64,000 nt of DNA from Candidatus Obscuribacterales bacterium. GTDB lineage: Bacteria > Cyanobacteriota > Vampirovibrionia > Obscuribacterales > Obscuribacteraceae. Both the position numbers and the translations under genes were made by a program. The notes under the pieces were generated by a model. It saw nothing but the letters and a program-made list of their open reading frames with translations, had not been told where the DNA came from and did not search any database. The DNA lies in assembly GCA_019747875.1 (NCBI GenBank), contig JAIEQI010000031.1, positions 62,001 through 126,000 of the forward strand. The letters are read 5' to 3'. Positions 16,896 through 25,206 of the stretch are shown in pieces (the stretch's first letter is position 1; every line of letters begins with the position of its first letter).

Positions 16896-19877
16896 TTAGG
16901 CTGTGGCCGTCGGCAGTGGTGAGGACCCTGTTTTCTGAGCTATTTTCGTCAGTATAGTCAGGCGTCTTGTTTCGCCTATACCGTCAAGATTTTTCTTCAA
17001 TAGTGCCGCAAACTTCTCCGTTTCTGTTTTTCCAACAGCCACGCTTGCAAGCTTAATAGATGCATCAATCGTACCTTGATCATATTCAGCTGGTGAAATC
17101 ATCTCCTTGCTCAACTGGTACTGAAGGATCTCCAAGCGCGCAATTGGGGATGCCGCTGTGATTGCATCTTTGTAAAAGTTCTTCTGAAGTCCTTCTGGCA
17201 TTTTTGCAACAATGTCCTTTATCTTGGACATGAACACTTCTGGCTCTGGCGCTGCCTCCTTCTCGGGATCGAAGAGCGACTTCTTTTTCTCAGCATTCTT
17301 TTCAGCAAAGTATTTGCCAACGGTCCTGACGAGTTGATTGCGATGAACGGTGTCGTCAATCAACTTCTTGTCATGCATTTGCTCTAAGAAAGCAACCCGC
17401 TTGTCTGCCGGCAAAGCCGAAGTCATATCAAACATTTTGTTTCTGACTGCGTCATATTCATCTTTGTCGAGGGTGCCGGCTGCTTTTTGTTTTTCCCAGT
17501 TAGCAGCACCATCGTCTATGGTTTTCTTCAGAGCAGCATGATAATCCTCATCCTTCATTTTATCCTTGCCCAGGATATTGTTGCCAAATTCATGCTTGAT
17601 CCGCAGCAGCTCAAGTTCTTTAGCGGTGTCAACTATTCCTTTAGCTCGATTTGAATCAATATCCTTCTGGAGAGAAAGAGCCGTGCTATTGACCGATTGT
17701 CCGTCAGGACCCGTCTCAAATGAAAGAAATCCATTTGGTGTGTTTGTGGCCCTGAACAAATCGTGCGCCGTGAGCGCCTTCTTTCCGAGGTGATCAGCTT
17801 TCGATCCCCATTGATTATCTAGTTGCACTTTGCCTGTTGCCGGATCAAAATCCGTCAGAGTTACTACATGCCAGCCGCCACTACCGCCGGCTTGACCCAT
17901 TCCCGAATCGTGATAGAACGGTTCCTGTCCCGCATACACTGCAAGTATCACTGGGAACTTCTGGTTGTCTTTGGCCTTCTGCAGGTTTGCCACGAAATCT
18001 TCTTCACTTGTAAAGACTACCGCACCTTCGCGGTCCTGTCCCATACGGCGTTGGTTTATGAGCAGTACGGAATCCTTTGTTCCAGTTATCATATTTGGAA
18101 CATCGACAAGCGCTCTGTCAGCTAGCCCGGGCGCTTCGAGAGGAATTCCCTCTTTCCAATTCTCCATGATCATAGTAGGGGGATCGGTAGAATGATCGAT
18201 CAAACGATCGCCGCTGAGCACTGGTGGTATTGCTCCCGGCTTTGGTGCTAGTTCCGTGAACTCGATTTTCCCAGGAGCCGCCGTGACTTTCTCTCCTTTC
18301 TCATTGGTATACTCATACGAATTTTTTTGATAATAAAGATTCACGGCAGTTACCTGAAATAACTTACTTGCGTGGCTCCTATGTCCTTCTAGAGGAGGAT
18401 TATTCTTACTCTCAACATCGGTGCCGCTCGGGTCGATTTTGACAGTGGTACCGTCTTTAGTGCTGTACTGACCAGTCAAAGCAACATCTGCAACCAGTTT
18501 CATCGCTTCAGACGGCGTCTTGGTGTACATTACGGCCTCGACAGTCGTCATGTTACAAGTGGCATGCGAACCTTGGTCAATAGACGTGGGCGTCGCTGCT
18601 TGACTCATCGATTGCTCCGCAATCTTCAGGCGATCTTGTAGGCTCAGTGGAGTGTCTCCCGTAGCGATGAGGAGTCTCTCCTGCTGCTTGTAGAAAGCAA
18701 CAATTTCACGTGGAGCCAAAGGTGGGGCATTCTTTGCTGCTCGTTCCTCAAAGCGAAGCATGTCTGCAGCATACTTTGCACGTTTTTCCGGATCCGTAAT
18801 CTTCTCCCGAGAAAGATCAAAGAGCTTATGTCTTTCGTTTTTCACTTCCTCATTTGCAGGTAGAACTTCGCGAGCCTTCTCGCCAGCCTTGTCCGCCAGC
18901 AAAAGTTTTCCATCCTTAAAAGTCAATTCAAAATTGTCTTCTTGTCGGGGTCCAGAATGGGTCTCGACAAACCCACCGGAGCCGTCAGCCTTTCGCGAAT
19001 ATTCTCGGCCACCCGGATCTTTTGCCATTTCATCGCCGTTTTTCCACAGCGTAGTGACTCGGGAATTTTCGTCCAGAACTATCATGGCACCATCTTTAGT
19101 TCCACCAGGCAATTTGATAATCTTGCCTGGTGGCATTTCTGCGAATTTTGCAGCAGGATCTAATCCATTTATTGTGGCAATCTGTTTTATGTAATCATCG
19201 ACCTTATGCGATGAGCCTGGAGGGAGCTGCGATCTGGCGAAGCTGTCAAGCGTCTCACCTCCAACGGTTTTCTTTATCGCAGCTTTTATTTCAACTCTAA
19301 TTTCTTCTCCGGCATATGAAGGCTTTGCGGTGTCTTCCAAGCGATCCATTGGAACCGGCGGTCCTAGTTTCTCCTGGGGAGGATTCAATACGTCCAGAGG
19401 GTTGAAAACTGGTTTATCCAGCTCGGGCTGGACATGGTCGGAGGGAGCGGAGGCACTGGGAACTGGTTCAGGAAGGTCAACTGGCTGGCCGGCAGAGGCG
19501 CCTGGTGCTTCGATTATTGGTGGCGCCGGTGCTTCTGCACCTTTAAACAGGTTGGCTATGCCTCCGATTACCCAGCTCACTGCGCTTCCGAAGGTTGCTA
19601 CTGCGGTGGTAACTACCTCTCCGATTTGCTGAAAAATGTTCTTCTCCTGCTGGGGCTGATCGGCCGCTTTTGAGATTTCCGAGGATTCGAAGAAAAGTGG
19701 TTTGCCGAATTCATCTGTGATACCACTTGTCCCGCCATCCTTCAGATACTTCATATGCTGCTGCTGTTCTTCAACCAAATCGGCTTTACCGTCATTCGCT
19801 TGATGAACAACTTGATCTGGTGTTCTCGTTGAAGAACTTGAGGAACGCTCCAGGTCGTCTTCTGGTTCGTGGTTCAC
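16896..19877 (-). CDS. 993-residue protein with LysM-like and papain-like cysteine protease regions
   Basis: No signal peptide. Residues 1-190 are low-complexity and charged, with one short hydrophobic part (VVTTAVATFGSAVSWVIGGIANLF). Around residues 203-258 there is a LysM-like module (GGETLDSFARSQLPPG, then IATINGLDPAAKFAEMPPG and KIIKLPG). Residues 350-430 are charged helices. A protease-like core follows: DQGSHATCNMTTVEA with candidate nucleophile Cys441, GGWHVVTLTDFD with His670, and QLDNQWGSK with Asn688. This is the C-H-N order and the NxWG context of papain/C58/C39-type peptidases. The last 300 residues are helical. The protein could be a surface or exported effector, or a self-processing structural protein. 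The catalytic assignment is by motif only. Confidence 0.75.
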   Translation of the reverse strand: MNHEPEDDLERSSSSSTRTPDQVVHQANDGKADLVEEQQQHMKYLKDGGTSGITDEFGKPLFFESSEISKAADQPQQEKNIFQQIGEVVTTAVATFGSAVSWVIGGIANLFKGAEAPAPPIIEAPGASAGQPVDLPEPVPSASAPSDHVQPELDKPVFNPLDVLNPPQEKLGPPVPMDRLEDTAKPSYAGEEIRVEIKAAIKKTVGGETLDSFARSQLPPGSSHKVDDYIKQIATINGLDPAAKFAEMPPGKIIKLPGGTKDGAMIVLDENSRVTTLWKNGDEMAKDPGGREYSRKADGSGGFVETHSGPRQEDNFELTFKDGKLLLADKAGEKAREVLPANEEVKNERHKLFDLSREKITDPEKRAKYAADMLRFEERAAKNAPPLAPREIVAFYKQQERLLIATGDTPLSLQDRLKIAEQSMSQAATPTSIDQGSHATCNMTTVEAVMYTKTPSEAMKLVADVALTGQYSTKDGTTVKIDPSGTDVESKNNPPLEGHRSHASKLFQVTAVNLYYQKNSYEYTNEKGEKVTAAPGKIEFTELAPKPGAIPPVLSGDRLIDHSTDPPTMIMENWKEGIPLEAPGLADRALVDVPNMITGTKDSVLLINQRRMGQDREGAVVFTSEEDFVANLQKAKDNQKFPVILAVYAGQEPFYHDSGMGQAGGSGGWHVVTLTDFDPATGKVQLDNQWGSKADHLGKKALTAHDLFRATNTPNGFLSFETGPDGQSVNSTALSLQKDIDSNRAKGIVDTAKELELLRIKHEFGNNILGKDKMKDEDYHAALKKTIDDGAANWEKQKAAGTLDKDEYDAVRNKMFDMTSALPADKRVAFLEQMHDKKLIDDTVHRNQLVRTVGKYFAEKNAEKKKSLFDPEKEAAPEPEVFMSKIKDIVAKMPEGLQKNFYKDAITAASPIARLEILQYQLSKEMISPAEYDQGTIDASIKLASVAVGKTETEKFAALLKKNLDGIGETRRLTILTKIAQKTGSSPLPTATA

Positions 19878-20165
19878 GATTTAACCTCTCAATGAATAGA
19901 ACGAAAGTCCATTGCTGGACCCGTTTGGCGGATTGAAGATTAAGCGGCGATGGCGACTTTGTCGCTAGCCGAAAGAGCCATCATCATACATCAGCACAGC
20001 AAAAGATAGTCAAACGTAGTCGCTGCTGCAAGCCTGCGATTGGGCAACGAAAGGAACCGCGCTTTGCCACCATATTCAATACCAACACGCGCTTAATGGA
20101 GAGAAGCGGCAAATTCTCCCGGTCCACATTATTTCGACACAAAGCGCTGCTTTATGAAAAATTTT

Positions 20166-20237
20166 TGGGTCATCCGTGATTCGAACACGGAACCAATTGC
20201 TTAAGAGGCAACTGCTCTACCGTTGAGCTAATGACCC
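20166..20237 (-). tRNA. tRNA-Lys(CUU)
   Basis: Acceptor GGGTCAT pairs with ATGACCC, the anticodon loop is CTCTTAA (anticodon CTT) and the T-loop is TTCGAAT. The discriminator is A and CCA is not encoded. It lies 16 bases downstream of the tRNA-Arg on the same strand, so both are probably cut from one transcript. Confidence 0.95.
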
Positions 20238-20253
20238 GTCGGAAAATATTATA

Positions 20254-20326
20254 CACGCCCGGTTGGATTCGAACCAACGACCCTCCGCTTAGAAGGCGGA
20301 TGCTCTATCCACTGAGCTACGGGCGC
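20254..20326 (-). tRNA. tRNA-Arg(UCU)
   Basis: Acceptor GCGCCCG pairs with CGGGCGT (one G-U), the anticodon loop is CTTCTAA (anticodon TCT) and the T-arm is GTTGG-TTCGAAT-CCAAC. The discriminator is G. It is first in a two-tRNA unit with tRNA-Lys. Confidence 0.95.
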
Positions 20327-20430
20327 TCGAATGAAGTGATTGTATCTTATCCTTTTTTGCAGTGCTCTGCACACGGATGATACTGTTTAAGGCTGGGCAC
20401 ATGAAGATAAGAGTCGGCAAGGAGCTGAAA

Positions 20431-21333
20431 ATGCCAGAGCTATTGAGCGAACAGGAGTTTACAGAGCACTTCACAGAAGCAATCAAGGGATATGAACTGT
20501 CGCCACGATGCAAAGAGCCCTTAATGATCGAGCTCACTTACGGCGAGAACGAGCCGGTGCTCACTTTGTCACTAAAAGACGCATTCAACCGCTATCAAGC
20601 CGAACCAGATAAACTCGACGAACACATGCGCCCCTTTGTTGAAGATCTGGCGTGGACAGTACAGCAACCTCGATATCTATCAAAAGAACTTTATGAACTC
20701 ACATTGCCGACCCTGAGAAATTTTTATTCAAAACCGCCAGCCGAAACGGAAATGTCTAACGATCCCAAATGTCCGAAGGGTCCTATCGTTTTCGAACAGG
20801 TGTTGAAGGCACCAACTGAGTTCCTCGTACTGCAATTCCACATTTTTAAAGACGATAGATACGTAGCGTTGCGAAAAGGCGACATTCTGCCCTGCATGCC
20901 GGATCCATCCACCATCATTCGCCTTTCGCTGAACAATCTAGCGATCAAAACAGAGGTAGCGGGTCTCACCGCAACACCGCTGCAGTTCGATAGTTTGAAG
21001 GCGCGTTCGTGGCTAATAGGTCTGGGCGACGATAGATTCAGCCATTCAATAGCTGCTTTGACTTGCATCTCACAAGCAATGAAATCTCTTGAAGAAACTT
21101 TTAAAGGTGAAAACGGACTAATCGCAATTATCCCGAGCGCCGATCAGCTGATCGTCAGTATAGACACCGATGAGCGATCAGTTGCAGAGCTGGGCGTTTT
21201 AGCGAATCAACTTGCAGCGAAGGCGGAACACTTCTTGAGTACCTTTGTTTGGACTTTCAAGGACGGTAACCTGGAAGCCGTGCAGTCACTAGATTTGCAG
21301 GAAATTGCCGAGTTAGATCCGGAGGAGAGTTAA
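20431..21333 (+). CDS. DUF1444/YtpQ-like protein
   Basis: 300 residues from ATG 20431, chosen because AAGGAG stands seven bases upstream; the frame is open from 20362. A soluble protein with no catalytic motif. Its course (YQAEPDKLDEHMRPFVEDLAW, then LRNFYSKPP, then IIRLSLNNLAIKTE, then ALTCISQAMKSLEETFKGENGLIAIIPSADQLIVS) resembles the Bacillus YtpQ / DUF1444 family of unknown function, with similar length and order of elements. No operon partner: tRNA genes diverge on the left, small membrane ORFs follow on the right. Confidence 0.65.
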   Translation: MPELLSEQEFTEHFTEAIKGYELSPRCKEPLMIELTYGENEPVLTLSLKDAFNRYQAEPDKLDEHMRPFVEDLAWTVQQPRYLSKELYELTLPTLRNFYSKPPAETEMSNDPKCPKGPIVFEQVLKAPTEFLVLQFHIFKDDRYVALRKGDILPCMPDPSTIIRLSLNNLAIKTEVAGLTATPLQFDSLKARSWLIGLGDDRFSHSIAALTCISQAMKSLEETFKGENGLIAIIPSADQLIVSIDTDERSVAELGVLANQLAAKAEHFLSTFVWTFKDGNLEAVQSLDLQEIAELDPEES

Positions 21334-21440
21334 GCAATACATAAGGTATGTTAAGATAGCCCTTAACCTGTCCTTAAACGGTTCAAGACAGAATATTGTG
21401 CTCATCGGATTTTTTCTCCCCCACAAAATAATCAAATAGT

Positions 21441-21587
21441 ATGGTGCTCGTAATATCGCTAGTGCTTTGCCTACTGCTCGTTTTGGCGATCGTAGGTGTG
21501 ATGATGCCCGAAACCGTTTTGCCGTTTCTTTCGAAGCTCTGGAAGAAACAAACCTTCTATTACAACTCTCACGACCAGGGTCGATGA
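21441..21587 (+). CDS. 48-residue single-helix membrane micro-protein (candidate)
   Basis: ATG at 21441 opens a frame of 48 codons. Residues 2-21 are one continuous hydrophobic helix (VLVISLVLCLLLVLAIVGVM) followed by a short polar, basic tail (FLSKLWKKQTFYYNSHDQGR). There is no good ribosome-binding site. Hydrophobic helix plus positive-inside tail argues for a real membrane peptide. Family unknown. Confidence 0.45.
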   Translation: MVLVISLVLCLLLVLAIVGVMMPETVLPFLSKLWKKQTFYYNSHDQGR

Positions 21588-21696
21588 GATAAAAAATACT
21601 GGACAGAAGTCAAGAAGATTCTGAAAATATGATTCAGAACGACGCGTATGTCGTTTGCCACACGTAAGCTAGTCTTACCTAACGAGGCTAATCTTC

Positions 21697-21873
21697 ATGC
21701 CAGGAACAGCAGTTGGACTATTTCTCATAGATTTTGTGGCAAGACCTTTTGCCAAGATTTTTGAAAAAATGCCGGCAATCATGCTCTTCATCATGATTCT
21801 GCTTTACGGCTATATCGCGTACATCGTGCTTAAGTCAGCTTGGAACGCAGAGCATCAACCGGATCATTTCTAA
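21697..21873 (+). CDS. 58-residue single-helix membrane micro-protein (candidate)
   Basis: ATG at 21697 opens a 58-codon frame. A short amphipathic N-terminus (FVARPFAKIFEKM) precedes a hydrophobic helix (AIMLFIMILLYGYIAYIVL) and a hydrophilic tail ending HQPDHF. AGG lies about ten bases upstream. It is 110 bases after the other micro-protein frame. The remaining 230 bases up to 22105 show no gene. Confidence 0.5.
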   Translation: MPGTAVGLFLIDFVARPFAKIFEKMPAIMLFIMILLYGYIAYIVLKSAWNAEHQPDHF

Positions 21874-22105
21874 GCAAGCAATCATTCGGTCAAAACTTAC
21901 TGCCACTATATGCAGTGCGGCACTTAGAATCTGAATTGTTCAACATTTGGTCTTCGACCGCTGCCTATGCTATAAGTCAACCAGAAGTGTGCGCGCAATG
22001 CGCCCTTAAGATGTTCCTGATCCGATGCGCATTTGGTGAATGATTCGATGTGCATTTCTTGGATTGATGTGGTTGATTCGATGCACCTGCGCTAATCTAA
22101 TTGAC

Positions 22106-23191
22106 TTATTTTTTCTTCGCGGGGACTTTCGCTGGAACTCTTGCTTGAGCTTTAACCGGTGCCTTCCCTGCTGCACGAGCAGGAGGCACGCCCTGAGGAA
22201 TTAGTTCTTTGAGTATGCTCTCGTAAGTAGCTGAAGAGATCTTTGTGTACTTTTCTCCCACAGTGTCCATGATTTCAGACTCTGCCGCTGATTGCTGATC
22301 TCGAACTTTAGTGAGATTGGCATCAGTAAGATAGTCATGTATCTCTGCTAACTGCTGGTCTGGAATGTTCTTTTCATAAGCAATCACTGCCAGTTGCTCA
22401 CACAATGTGGGGAAATGCATACTTCCCATCGCAGCAAGAAACTGCTTTTTCAAAGCCTCTGTTGGAGCCCCGTCACTTACAGCCTTAAGAGGTTCTTCGT
22501 ATAAGGTTGCCAAACTCTGTCCGACTTTGCTGGCCGAAACTACAGCCTTGATCATTTCCAGGCGCCGCGGAGGCACACCGGCAGTCTGGCTGGAGTAATC
22601 TTTTGGTTTGTACGGTCGCATCGGCTTACCTTGCTCCGAGTCGCTCTGAATCAAGGTAAGATAATCCTTCGTCTCCGACAAAACGTTCTGTACAATGTAT
22701 TCGCTGATGTCCTTAGCCTTTGATTGAAAATCCTGGATAGCGCTGGAACTATAGAATTCAATCAAGCGATCAACATCTTGCTCGGAGAGATGACTATCCG
22801 TTGATACTGAATATGTGATCACTGATTCGCGAACCAAAGGAACAATCTTCTCCCTCATTTTAGCTTTATACTGCTCTGCTGCCTTTTCAGCGATTTCGCT
22901 GGCCTTGGCAGGTGGACACTTTACCTCAATTAACTGTTTTCGAAGCGTGCCATTAATTTCGGTGCCGAAGGTTATAATGCCAATATTCAAAGTACCATCG
23001 ATTCGCTCTTTAGCACCACTGATCTGATAGAGTTTTTCGATTTTTGAAAGCTTGCTTACATCTGAGGATTGCGCAAAGGCTACACTCGGTGAAACAACAA
23101 AAGATAATCCGATTGAGGAGAAAGCGAGAGTAAAACACATAGCTCGCAGCAGTTTGATCTTCAGAAGCCTATTCATATTATCCTTTGACAT
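22106..23191 (-). CDS. Secreted DUF2059-like protein, paralogue 1
   Basis: 361 residues. Signal peptide (FSSIGLSFVVSPSVAFAQ) follows MSKDNMNRLLKIKLLRAM. The mature protein has two DUF2059-type segments: KIEKLYQISGAKERID with SVSTDSHLSEQDVDRLIEFYSSSA, and RLEMIKAVVSASKVGQSL with YEKNIPDQQLAEIHDYLTD. Each follows the family pattern of helix, then 'eql..li.fY.s..G'. The C-terminal tail is Ala/Pro/Lys-rich (APVKAQARVPAKVPAKKK). It is a tandem paralogue of the next gene, sharing start region and tail type. DUF2059 proteins are periplasmic and of unknown role. Confidence 0.82.
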   Translation of the reverse strand: MSKDNMNRLLKIKLLRAMCFTLAFSSIGLSFVVSPSVAFAQSSDVSKLSKIEKLYQISGAKERIDGTLNIGIITFGTEINGTLRKQLIEVKCPPAKASEIAEKAAEQYKAKMREKIVPLVRESVITYSVSTDSHLSEQDVDRLIEFYSSSAIQDFQSKAKDISEYIVQNVLSETKDYLTLIQSDSEQGKPMRPYKPKDYSSQTAGVPPRRLEMIKAVVSASKVGQSLATLYEEPLKAVSDGAPTEALKKQFLAAMGSMHFPTLCEQLAVIAYEKNIPDQQLAEIHDYLTDANLTKVRDQQSAAESEIMDTVGEKYTKISSATYESILKELIPQGVPPARAAGKAPVKAQARVPAKVPAKKK

Positions 23192-23294
23192 GCAAACCTC
23201 TTATCCCGGGGTCATACAGCTTAGCACCTTGAACACTAACTTTCGTCCGACAGTCTTAGCAAATACCGAACTAATGTCCCGGGGGATTAGAAAT

Positions 23295-24350
23295 CTATTT
23301 CTTCTTCACAGCTTGTGCTTGTGGTTTTACCGGTGCTTTAGCGGGAGCCGGTGCTTTGTTGAGATCAGCAAGAACTTCTTTGGAAGTGGCTTGAGCAACA
23401 ACATCATACTTGGGACCTAGTGCCTCCATGATGCTCTGCTCAGCCTTGATCATATGTGGCTTTGCCGCTTCCATTTTTGAATCAGTCAAATAATTATCAA
23501 TGCCCTGAAGTTCTTCTTCCGTGAAATTTTTATCGTATGCAATGACGATCAGAGGTCTCATTATGGTCTTATATGGAATTCCGTTCAGTACCTTCTGGCG
23601 CATCTTCATATCTTCGTCAGATGAGGCTCCCTCTGCAAGGGAATCGAATGTCGTCTTGAAAAAATTCGCGAGATTATCAACAACTGAACTCGAGTGAAGT
23701 ATCGATTTGATGGTAGTTAGTTTTTCTGGATCAATCGCAGCAATTTCCTTTGACTGATCAGGCACAGGAAATTTTCGCGGCTCTTTTCCAGCCGTCATGT
23801 CTTCCTGCGCATTCTTCAAATAGACCTTAATCTCATCGATCACAGGTCTTGTAATGTTGGAACTCAATGTAGCGGCTTTCGCATTGAAAGCTTTGACGGA
23901 ATCAGACGTGTAGTATTGCAGAAGGAAATCAATATCAGGCTCGGTAAGATTACTATCGGTATAAACGGAATACGTCATGAACGATTCCTTCACAAGGGAT
24001 GCGATCTTCTCTTTCATTTTGCTCTTGAACAATTCTGACTTGCTGTCTGACAGCTGCTTCGCTTGAGCCTCTGGAACTTTCGATTGCTTCAGCTTCTTAA
24101 AAATTTCGCCCTGCAATTCCATTGATTGCTTCAGAGCTCCAACCTCTAGCGCCGTATTGATGCGCTCCCTGGCGCCACTTACCTCGTAGAGTTTTTCAAT
24201 TTTTGCCAATTTCGACGCTGCTGCCGATTCAGCTTTCACCGATTGAACATAAGTGATCGAAGTCGATCCGATCGCCGATATCATCAGCGCGAAACATATA
24301 CTTCTCATCAGATGAAACTTAAGAATCGTTCTTTGATGATCTCTCGACAT
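23295..24350 (-). CDS. Secreted DUF2059-like protein, paralogue 2
   Basis: 351 residues from ATG 24350, chosen because MSRDHQRTILKFHLMRSICF aligns with the start of paralogue 1; the frame stays open to 24485. It has the same plan: signal peptide, KIEKLYEVSGARERIN, YSVYTDSNLTEPDIDFLLQYYTSD, then a second half (YDKNFTEEELQGIDNYLTD) and a tail APAKAPVKPQAQAVKKK. Both genes share the leader AGAGGTTT(T/G)C just before ATG and a TGTATGACCCC sequence (read on the plus strand) upstream, marking a recent duplication that included the promoter region. Function unknown. Confidence 0.82.
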   Translation of the reverse strand: MSRDHQRTILKFHLMRSICFALMISAIGSTSITYVQSVKAESAAASKLAKIEKLYEVSGARERINTALEVGALKQSMELQGEIFKKLKQSKVPEAQAKQLSDSKSELFKSKMKEKIASLVKESFMTYSVYTDSNLTEPDIDFLLQYYTSDSVKAFNAKAATLSSNITRPVIDEIKVYLKNAQEDMTAGKEPRKFPVPDQSKEIAAIDPEKLTTIKSILHSSSVVDNLANFFKTTFDSLAEGASSDEDMKMRQKVLNGIPYKTIMRPLIVIAYDKNFTEEELQGIDNYLTDSKMEAAKPHMIKAEQSIMEALGPKYDVVAQATSKEVLADLNKAPAPAKAPVKPQAQAVKKK

Positions 24351-24534
24351 GAAAACCTCTGCGCAGGGGTCATACAGGTGAGCATTATGCAGGTCCATTT
24401 TTATGCAATCCCGCATGCCACAATTTACCCGGTCGGAATACTCTTTCACTAAAAGCGGCACAAAATTGTACGAGTGCACTCTCATTTTGTTCGCCTATCG
24501 AGAGCGCAAATTTTGTTTGGAAGAAATTTCCACC

Positions 24535-24960
24535 CTAGTGATTGGCACGTTTAACGCTAAGGAGCTTGCAGCTCAAACGTTCCGTATATAGATCAACCAA
24601 CCCTAAATAGAGTTCGATGAAATTCTTTGTTTCACCTGCAGGAACAGTCCCTTCTATAGTAAAGGTCCCTTTGTCGAGCGGTTTCCCATCCGTCGTGAAA
24701 GACCTGTATTCCAGCGTAATGTTGTGGATGGGAACCGGGTTGTAGTTCGTCACTCTAATCCAAGCGACCGGTGAGTTAATTACCCAAAGCCCCGAGATAT
24801 GCCAGTCTACGAGCTCCAGCCTTGTGTTGCTTAGCAGCTGCTGCTCCTGCGGATCAACAGCCTCGCAAGCGCCGAGCCCCAGAGACGATGCCGTGGACAA
24901 TGCGAGCAGCATCGCCGTTTTGACAAATCTCTTACGCCAAGTCACTAATATCAAGCGCAT
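24535..24960 (-). CDS. Small lipoprotein with FxLYD-like domain
   Basis: 141 residues from ATG 24960; a GTG at 24984 in the same frame is possible and better spaced from a GAGG. The N-terminus (RKRFVKTAMLLALSTASSLGLGAC) is a lipoprotein signal with lipobox LGAC. The mature part (SPVAWIRVTNYNPVPIHNITLEYRSFTTDGKPLDKGTFTIEGTVPAGETKNF) has the pattern of FxLYD/LEA14-like small beta domains: a comparison of local tissue-like 'extra-N.....I.V.v.f.d..G'. Envelope-anchored, function unknown. It lies 46 bases downstream of a 35-codon membrane peptide frame. Confidence 0.7.
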   Translation of the reverse strand: MRLILVTWRKRFVKTAMLLALSTASSLGLGACEAVDPQEQQLLSNTRLELVDWHISGLWVINSPVAWIRVTNYNPVPIHNITLEYRSFTTDGKPLDKGTFTIEGTVPAGETKNFIELYLGLVDLYTERLSCKLLSVKRANH

Positions 24961-25006
24961 CTCCGCTGATATCGCGAAAAACACATGCCGCTCAGTCCTC
25001 GCCGGC

Positions 25007-25114
25007 TCAAATTGTTGGTCCGAACCAACCTAGGTTTGCGCCTATGCCTAGAAGAACAAGCACGGCAAAAACCACAAATAATGCAAAAAATGCGGGTTCA
25101 CCTTCACTAAGCAT
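25007..25114 (-). CDS. 35-residue membrane peptide (candidate)
   Basis: ATG at 25114 opens MLSEGEPAFFALF, then VVFAVLVLLGIGANLGW and FGPTI, i.e. one transmembrane helix in a 35-residue peptide. AGGTAA stands seven bases upstream. It ends 46 bases before the lipoprotein start on the same strand, so it may be its operon leader. Too short for homology calls. Confidence 0.4.
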   Translation of the reverse strand: MLSEGEPAFFALFVVFAVLVLLGIGANLGWFGPTI

Positions 25115-25206
25115 CGCTATTACCTGAAGAAAAACAACTAAAATGGCTAGAAGCCACATAACATCCTATAACATTCCTGCAAATAGGCAAGGGAAAGAAT
25201 ACGTAG

